64,000 nt of DNA, taken from an uncultured Clostridia bacterium. Lineage in GTDB: Bacteria > Bacillota > Clostridia > Oscillospirales > Acutalibacteraceae. The notes under the pieces were generated by a model. It did no database searches. It saw nothing but the letters and a program-made list of their open reading frames with translations, and was not told the origin of the DNA. The stretch spans positions 1 through 64,000 of the forward strand of contig CANPVE010000004.1 in assembly GCA_947581635.1 (NCBI GenBank). Direction: 5' to 3'. Shown in pieces: positions 63,132 to 64,000 of this stretch; the stretch's first letter is position 1; each line of letters starts with the position of its first letter. A program made the position numbers and the translations under genes.

Positions 63132-64000
63132 TTACTGATCCACGCCAAATATCTTTTGACAATACCTCACCGAGGCCATTGCATCGCGACAATATGCATC
63201 TGCGCCTATCTGCATGGCATAGTCCTCGGTGAGCACCGCGCCTCCGACAAATATTTTAACATTCGGAGTTTCTTTGCGCAACAGCTTGATTGTATTCTCC
63301 ATGCTTACCACAGTCGTGGTCATCAGTGCGCTGAGACCCACCGCTTTTATGTCGTGTTTCCGCACATTTTCCAGTATTACTTCGGGCGGCACATCTCTGC
63401 CCAGATCCAACACGTCGAAGCGATAATTTTCCAACAATACCTTAACGATATTCTTACCTATGTCATGAATATCGTCCTTAACGGTTGCAACTATCACTTT
63501 TCCGATTTTCTCGTCCGAGCCGCCGCCGGCCAGAATCTCTTTGAGCACATCAAATGAAGCCTTAGCAGCCTCTGCGCTCATAAGAAGCTGCGGAAGGAAA
63601 ACGGTGCCGTTTTCAAAGCCGTCGCCAACCTCGTTAAGCGCCGGAATAAGCTCCCTTTTGATTATATCCATAGGCTCCGTCGCGTTATCGGCCTCCAGCA
63701 TACAACGCACGATTTTTGCGGATTCTTCCTCCATTCCCGCAATTATAGCCGATTTCAGCGACATTTTACTGTCGGACTTTTGTACGGTATCCTCGGAAAC
63801 CGCGCTGTATTTGGCTATGTAATCGCCACACGCCTCGTCGTATCCGCACAGAGCGCGATATGAGTAATATGAATTCATCATAGCCTCGGACTTTGGATTA
63901 ATTATGGCGCAGTCCAGCCCTGCGGCCAAAGCGGCTGTGTAGAAAACCGAATTTATCACCTCACGTTTCGGCAATCCAAATGAGATATTGGACACGCCCA
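63132..64000 (-). CDS. metH: Cobalamin-dependent methionine synthase-like protein, C-terminal part (partial)
   Basis: The frame runs off the right edge. The visible 289 residues start in the end of the pterin-binding domain (GVSNISFGLPKREVINSVFY). A B12-binding cap helix domain (about 75-165) and a cobalamin domain follow, with the DIHDIG motif whose His ligates cobalt and GLSALMTTTVVSMENTIKLL. The chain ends just after the B12 domain, so the C-terminal AdoMet reactivation domain of Escherichia coli MetH is absent. That is common in Clostridia, which use a separate reactivation protein. The upstream homocysteine and folate domains lie beyond the window. A corrinoid methyltransferase of another type is less likely because of the pterin-domain end. 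Confidence 0.88.
   Translation of the reverse strand, partial: GVSNISFGLPKREVINSVFYTAALAAGLDCAIINPKSEAMMNSYYSYRALCGYDEACGDYIAKYSAVSEDTVQKSDSKMSLKSAIIAGMEEESAKIVRCMLEADNATEPMDIIKRELIPALNEVGDGFENGTVFLPQLLMSAEAAKASFDVLKEILAGGGSDEKIGKVIVATVKDDIHDIGKNIVKVLLENYRFDVLDLGRDVPPEVILENVRKHDIKAVGLSALMTTTVVSMENTIKLLRKETPNVKIFVGGAVLTEDYAMQIGADAYCRDAMASVRYCQKIFGVDQ

Overview
The window looks like a chromosome segment of a low-to-mid GC Gram-positive anaerobe of class Clostridia, probably an Oscillospiraceae/Ruminococcaceae-like gut bacterium. The reasons are HrcA/CIRCE control of both chaperone operons, T-box leaders on valS and pheST, a class B sortase, a BspA-type leucine-rich-repeat protein with Big_2 domains, type III pantothenate kinase, a reverse-type rubrerythrin and the anaerobic nucleotide-reductase activase NrdG. 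TTG starts behind strong Shine-Dalgarno sites are frequent. No tRNA, rRNA or CRISPR array was recognised.

Layout. 1-430: the last 63 codons of a large serine recombinase, then a possible end of a mobile element. 431-1760: rubrerythrin and pyrophosphatase (minus). 1898-7940: cysteine desulfurase and thiI (tRNA/thiamin sulfur transfer), then pncC, a class B sortase, a degenerate MoCF/CinA-N-like membrane protein, a 33-residue membrane peptide and an XRE regulator. 8074-10041: Gx transporter, ApbE flavin transferase and a second XRE regulator (minus). 10042-10849: an AT-rich gene-free stretch. 10850-13506: a MurL-like epimerase and a lipoprotein deacetylase. 13568-24506 (minus): folC, valS with T-box, an acid-tailed membrane protein, galU, a RING-finger membrane protein and the 1054-residue LRR/Big_2 protein. 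24791-33284 (plus): glycolipid glycosyltransferase, plsY-proC, nitroreductase-flavodoxin, a two-component system, a PHP phosphoesterase and an unknown gene.

33721-40706 (minus): pheT and pheS with T-box, an Ala-rich coiled-coil protein and groES-groEL with CIRCE. 40887-47113: LytTR-DUF3021 pair, flavin-binding protein, a pyrB carrying a PyrI-type zinc domain, coaX, a CmpB-like membrane protein and a GT2 glycosyltransferase. 47172-52413 (minus): hrcA-grpE-dnaK with CIRCE, and dnaJ as a separate unit with its own promoter. 52534-52670: a large imperfect palindrome. 52693-55697 (minus): helical-bundle protein, nrdG, unknown membrane protein, leuB. 55972-60322 (plus): ABC-F ATPase, MmcQ-like protein, mtaB and a 61-residue membrane protein behind an AGACAATC repeat cluster. 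60457-64000 (minus): YfjL-like protein, anti-sigma and ECF sigma factor, a PH-domain protein and the 3' part of a metH-like gene that runs off the window.

The least expected items are a dispersed repeat family (three diverged copies, each just upstream of a plus-strand gene: plsY, pyrB, ABC-F), the PyrB-zinc-domain fusion, the MurL-like gene in a Firmicute, the thiI-pncC-sortase-MoCF-like operon and several structured intergenic regions. Most other genes are ordinary housekeeping genes.
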